Assembly: GCA_030693565.1 (NCBI GenBank)
Contig: JAUYAJ010000414.1
Span: 1 to 7,761 of the forward strand
Origin: Rubrivivax sp.
Lineage (GTDB): Bacteria > Pseudomonadota > Gammaproteobacteria > Burkholderiales > Burkholderiaceae_C
Direction: 5' to 3'
Length of the DNA: 7,761 bases
Under the pieces are notes generated by a model, which was given only the letters and a program-made list of their open reading frames with translations, was not told the origin of the DNA and did no database searches. Positions 4,730 through 7,761 of the stretch are shown here, piece by piece. How positions within the stretch are numbered: position 1 is the stretch's first letter; every line of letters begins with the position of its first letter. The position numbers and the translations under genes were made by a program.

Positions 4730-6594
4730 TCCAAGCCCACTTGTCGCGCCGCCGCGCCACCGTTCTGGCCGCCGCGGCCGCGCTGACCTTGAGCCTGGCG
4801 CTGCCGACCCAGGCCGCTGACGCGCCCAAGGCCGCGCAGCCGCTGAAGGTGTTGCGCTACGCCTTCCCGATCGCCGAAACCAACTTCGACCCGGCGCAGA
4901 TCACCGACCTGTACTCGCGCACCGTCGCCGCCGGCATCTTCGACGCCCCGCTGGAATTCGAATTCCTGGCCAAGCCCACGCGCATGCGCGTCAACACCGC
5001 AGCGGCGATGCCCGAGGTGTCGGCCGACTTCCGCAGCTTCACCTTTCGCATCAAGCCCGGCACCTACTTCGCCGACGACCCCGCCTTCAAAGGCGTGCGC
5101 CGCGAGCTGACCGCGGCCGACTACGTCTACAGCCTCAAGCGCCATTACGACCCGCGCTGGAAGAGCGGCAACCTCTACCTGCTGGAGAACGACAAGATCC
5201 TGGGCCTGTCGGAGCTGCGCAAGGAAGCGCTGGCGAAGAAGACGCCGTTCGACTACGACCGCGAAGTCGAAGGCTTGAAGGCGCTGGACCGCTACACCTT
5301 CCGCGTCCTGCTGGCCGACCCCAAGCCGCGCTTCCTGTACCACTTCATCGACGGTGCGCTGACTGGCGCGCTGGCGCGCGAAGTCGTCGAGTTCTACGGC
5401 GACAAGATCGGCGAACACCCGGTCGGCACCGGCCCCTTCATGCTGACGCAGTGGAAGCGCAGCTCGCGCATGCTGCTGACGCGCAACCCGGGCTTTCGCG
5501 AGGTTTTCTACGACGAGCACCCGCCGGCCGGCGACGAGCGGCTGCAAGCCATTGCACGCGAGTTCAAAGGCCGCAAGCTGCCTTTGATCGACCAGGTGCA
5601 AATCTCGGTGATCGAAGAAGCGCAGCCGCGCTGGCTGTCGTTCCTGAACGATGAGCAAGACCTGGCCGACCAGGTGCCGGCCGAGTTCTCGCAGGTCGCG
5701 TTCCCCAACAACCAGCTCGCGCCCAACCTGGCCAAGCGCGGCATCGGCATGGTGCGCTACCCGCGCCCCGACGTCTCGGTGTCCTATTTCGGCATGGAGC
5801 ACCCGGTGGTCGGCGGCTACGAGCCGCACAAGGTGGCGCTGCGCCGCGCGATCTCGCTGGCAGTCGACATCGACCGCGAGATCCGGCTGGTGCGCCGCAC
5901 GCAGGCGATTCCCGGGCAGTCGACGATCGGCCCCGAGACCTGGGGCTACGACCCCAAGTTCAAGAGCGAGATGAGCGAGTTCGACCGCGCGCGCGCCAAG
6001 GCCTTGCTCGACATGCACGGCTATGTCGACCGCGACGGCGATGGCTGGCGCGAGTTGCCCGACGGCCAACCCTTGCTGCTGGAATACTCGACACAGCCCG
6101 ACCAGCTGAGCCGGCAGTCGAACGAGTTGTGGCGCAAGAACATGACCGCGATCGGCATCCGCATCGAGTTCAAGACCGCCAAGTGGCCCGAGAACCTGAA
6201 AAGCTCGCGCGCCGGCAAGCTGATGATGTGGGGCGTGGGCTGGAACGCCACCCAGCCCGACGGCGACACCTTCCTGGCGCTGGGCTACGGCCCGAACAAG
6301 GGCCAGGCCAACCACGCGCGCTTCGACCTGCCGGTGTTCAACAAGCTCTACGAAACCCAGCGCAGCCTGCCCGACGGCGACGAGCGCCAGGCCGTGATGA
6401 ACGACGCCAAGAAGCTGATGGTGGCCTACATGCCCTACAAGGTTCACGTGCACCGCATCTCGACCGACCTGACCCACCCCTGGGTGCTGGGCTACCACCG
6501 CAACGTCTTCGTGCGCGACTTCTGGAAGTACATCGACCTCGACCCCAGCCGCCAGGTCCACCAGGCCCACCAGACCCGCAAGGCTGCGCCATGA
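4726..6594 (+). CDS. Periplasmic substrate-binding protein, family 5 (second of three paralogues)
   Basis: This 622-residue paralogue of its neighbours is presumed to feed the same permease pair. The signal peptide (1-30) has an arginine-rich start (SRRRAT, 7-12), a long Ala/Leu core and a TQA cleavage site before Ala31; Sec export is likely, Tat export possible. There is no lipobox and no cysteine in the whole protein. Family 5 landmarks: ETNFDPAQITD (51-61), AADYVYSLKRHYDP, PFDYDREVEGLKALDRYT, HPVGTGPF (231-238), QPRWLSFLN with Trp303, VALRRAISLAVDIDRE, and DRDGDGWRE (435-443). At the strand that normally reads YFN it has YFG (Gly356), unlike both sisters. The C-terminus carries a Gln/His-rich tail (610-618) after the conserved YIDLD that the first copy lacks. 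It starts in the ATGA at 4726-4729 and ends in the ATGA at 6591-6594. Similarity to the first copy is highest in the C-terminal half. Ligand unknown. Confidence 0.95.
   Translation: MIQAHLSRRRATVLAAAAALTLSLALPTQAADAPKAAQPLKVLRYAFPIAETNFDPAQITDLYSRTVAAGIFDAPLEFEFLAKPTRMRVNTAAAMPEVSADFRSFTFRIKPGTYFADDPAFKGVRRELTAADYVYSLKRHYDPRWKSGNLYLLENDKILGLSELRKEALAKKTPFDYDREVEGLKALDRYTFRVLLADPKPRFLYHFIDGALTGALAREVVEFYGDKIGEHPVGTGPFMLTQWKRSSRMLLTRNPGFREVFYDEHPPAGDERLQAIAREFKGRKLPLIDQVQISVIEEAQPRWLSFLNDEQDLADQVPAEFSQVAFPNNQLAPNLAKRGIGMVRYPRPDVSVSYFGMEHPVVGGYEPHKVALRRAISLAVDIDREIRLVRRTQAIPGQSTIGPETWGYDPKFKSEMSEFDRARAKALLDMHGYVDRDGDGWRELPDGQPLLLEYSTQPDQLSRQSNELWRKNMTAIGIRIEFKTAKWPENLKSSRAGKLMMWGVGWNATQPDGDTFLALGYGPNKGQANHARFDLPVFNKLYETQRSLPDGDERQAVMNDAKKLMVAYMPYKVHVHRISTDLTHPWVLGYHRNVFVRDFWKYIDLDPSRQVHQAHQTRKAAP
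6580..6583 (+). promoter_or_regulatory. Ribosome binding site of third binding protein
   Basis: AAGG lies seven bases before the ATG at 6591, within the end of the second gene. The spacing is the same as for the second gene, but the match to the Shine-Dalgarno consensus is weaker. Confidence 0.45.
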
Positions 6595-7761
6595 AGCGCC
6601 GCGACACCTTCGCCCTGGCGGCGGCGCTGGCGCTGCCGGCCTACGCCCAGCAGGCGGCGGACGGCCGCAAGGTGCTGCACATCGCCTTCCCGGTCGCCGA
6701 GACCAACTTCGACCCGGCGCAGATCAGCGACCTGTATTCGCGCACCATCACGCCGCACATCTTCGAGACCCTCTACAAGTACGACCACCTGGCACGGCCG
6801 GTCAAGGTCAAGCCGCTGACGGCGGTGGGAATGCCCGAAGTCTCGGCCGACTTCCGCACCTGGACCGTGCGCCTGCAGCCCGGCATCTTCTTTGCCGACG
6901 ATCCGGCCTTCAAGGGCGTGCCGCGCGAACTGACGGCGCAGGACTATGTCTTCGCCCTCAAGCGCTTTGCCGACCCGGCGGTCAAGGCCGCGCTGTGGAG
7001 CAGTGTCGAGAGCCTCGGCTACGTCGGCCTGGCGGCCTTGCGCAAAGAGGCGCAGGAGAAGAAAGCGCCGTTCGACTATGACCGCGAGATCGAAGGCTTG
7101 CGCGCGCTCGACCGCTACACCGTCCAGTACGTGCTGGCCAAGCCGCGGCCGCGCTTCCTGGAAAACCTGGCAGCCAGCGACATCTTCGGCGCCGTCGCCC
7201 GCGAGGTCGTGCAGCACTACGGCGACAAGATCGGCGAGCACCCGGTCGGCACCGGCCCCTTCGTGCTGGCGCAGTGGCGGCGTTCATCGCTGATCGTGCT
7301 CGAGCGCAACCCGAACTACCGCGAAGTGCTGTGGGACGCCGAGCCCGCCGCGGGCGACGCTGCCGGCCAGACCATGCTGGCCAAGCTGAAGGGGCGTCGG
7401 CTGCCGCTGGTCGACCGCGTCGAGGTCTCGGTGATCGAAGAAAGCCAGCCGCGCTGGCTGACCTTCCTGAACGGCAAGATCGACGTCACGGCCGTGCCCG
7501 GCGACTTCATCAACATCGCCATGCCCAAAGGCCAGGTGGCCCCCAACCTGGCCAAAAAAGGCATTCGCGGCGTCAAGGTGCTGCTGCCCGACACCGGGCT
7601 GACCTACTTCAACATGCTCGACCCGGTGGTCGGCGGGCTCGAACCCGAACGTGTGGCGCTGCGCCGCGCGATCAACCTGGGCGTCGACATCGACCGCGAG
7701 ATCCGGCTGCTGCGCCGCGGCATGGCGATCCCGGCGCAGTCGGCCGTGGTGCCGCACACCA
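6591..7761 (+). CDS. Periplasmic substrate-binding protein, family 5 (third of three paralogues), 3' end outside window
   Basis: 390 residues are visible and the frame is open at the right edge. A short signal peptide (MKRRDTFALAAALALPAYA, cleavage after Ala19) begins with a twin-arginine-like RRDTF, so Tat export is possible though Sec fits too. Family 5 landmarks: ETNFDPAQISD (37-47), HIFETLYKYDHLARP, AQDYVFALKRF, PFDYDREIEGLRALDRYT, HPVGTGPF (217-224), QPRWLTFLNGKIDV with Trp289, LTYFNM with Asn341, and VALRRAINLGVDIDRE. The FETLYKYD segment is nearer the common DppA/OppA form than the FDAPL of the first two copies. No cysteine is seen so far, and no lipobox. It starts in the ATGA overlap with the second gene. 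The DxDxDG loop expected further on lies beyond the window. Whether more copies follow cannot be told. Ligand unknown. Confidence 0.94.
   Translation, partial: MKRRDTFALAAALALPAYAQQAADGRKVLHIAFPVAETNFDPAQISDLYSRTITPHIFETLYKYDHLARPVKVKPLTAVGMPEVSADFRTWTVRLQPGIFFADDPAFKGVPRELTAQDYVFALKRFADPAVKAALWSSVESLGYVGLAALRKEAQEKKAPFDYDREIEGLRALDRYTVQYVLAKPRPRFLENLAASDIFGAVAREVVQHYGDKIGEHPVGTGPFVLAQWRRSSLIVLERNPNYREVLWDAEPAAGDAAGQTMLAKLKGRRLPLVDRVEVSVIEESQPRWLTFLNGKIDVTAVPGDFINIAMPKGQVAPNLAKKGIRGVKVLLPDTGLTYFNMLDPVVGGLEPERVALRRAINLGVDIDREIRLLRRGMAIPAQSAVVPHT

Noticed and set aside
4699..6570. 623-codon open frame on the minus strand opposite the second binding protein
   Set aside because: Same kind of antisense shadow; composition biased and no domain motif. 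The two antisense frames resemble each other only because the sense genes are paralogues.
1..7761. Mobile element, CRISPR array or RNA gene
   Set aside because: No transposase or integrase motif, no regular short direct repeats, and no tRNA- or rRNA-like sequence seen on either strand.

Overview
The window holds most of one ABC-type importer locus of the oligopeptide/dipeptide (Opp/Dpp) class. Coding density is high, G+C is high (about two thirds by eye), codon third positions are strongly G/C, and the substrate-binding proteins lack a lipobox. This fits a Gram-negative, high-GC proteobacterium. The style of the proteins and of the intergenic GC-rich palindrome suggests a betaproteobacterium of the order Burkholderiales, but that placement is inference. 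I see no RNA genes, insertion sequences, CRISPR arrays or phage genes.

Layout. The left part (1-2733) is transcribed leftward, in the order permease 1 (DppB/OppB type, 1795-2733), permease 2 (DppC/OppC type, 743-1798), ABC ATPase (1-657, running off the left edge). The two permease genes overlap by ATGA. An 85-base gap with a short perfect palindrome separates permease 2 from the ATPase. A 175-base divergent intergenic region (2734-2908) carries a plausible sigma70 promoter facing right, a 6-bp inverted repeat placed like an operator, and a weaker -10 facing left. The right part (2909-7761) is transcribed rightward and holds three consecutive, mutually paralogous family 5 periplasmic substrate-binding proteins (606 aa, 622 aa and a third cut by the right edge after 390 aa). 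Each is joined to the next by an ATGA stop/start overlap.

How it works together. The permeases should form the heterodimeric membrane channel, and the ATPase (alone or with a partner outside the window) should power it. The three secreted binding proteins probably deliver different, or differently tight-bound, ligands to that one channel. The substrate cannot be read from the sequence. Peptides are the default for this family, but nickel, opines, glycosides and other small molecules are also carried by its members.

The most noteworthy feature is the tandem triplication of the binding-protein gene opposite a single permease pair. The copies keep the structural core but differ at the strand that usually lines the ligand pocket and in their signal peptides. 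The system type itself is well known; the array is an unusual elaboration rather than a new class of system.
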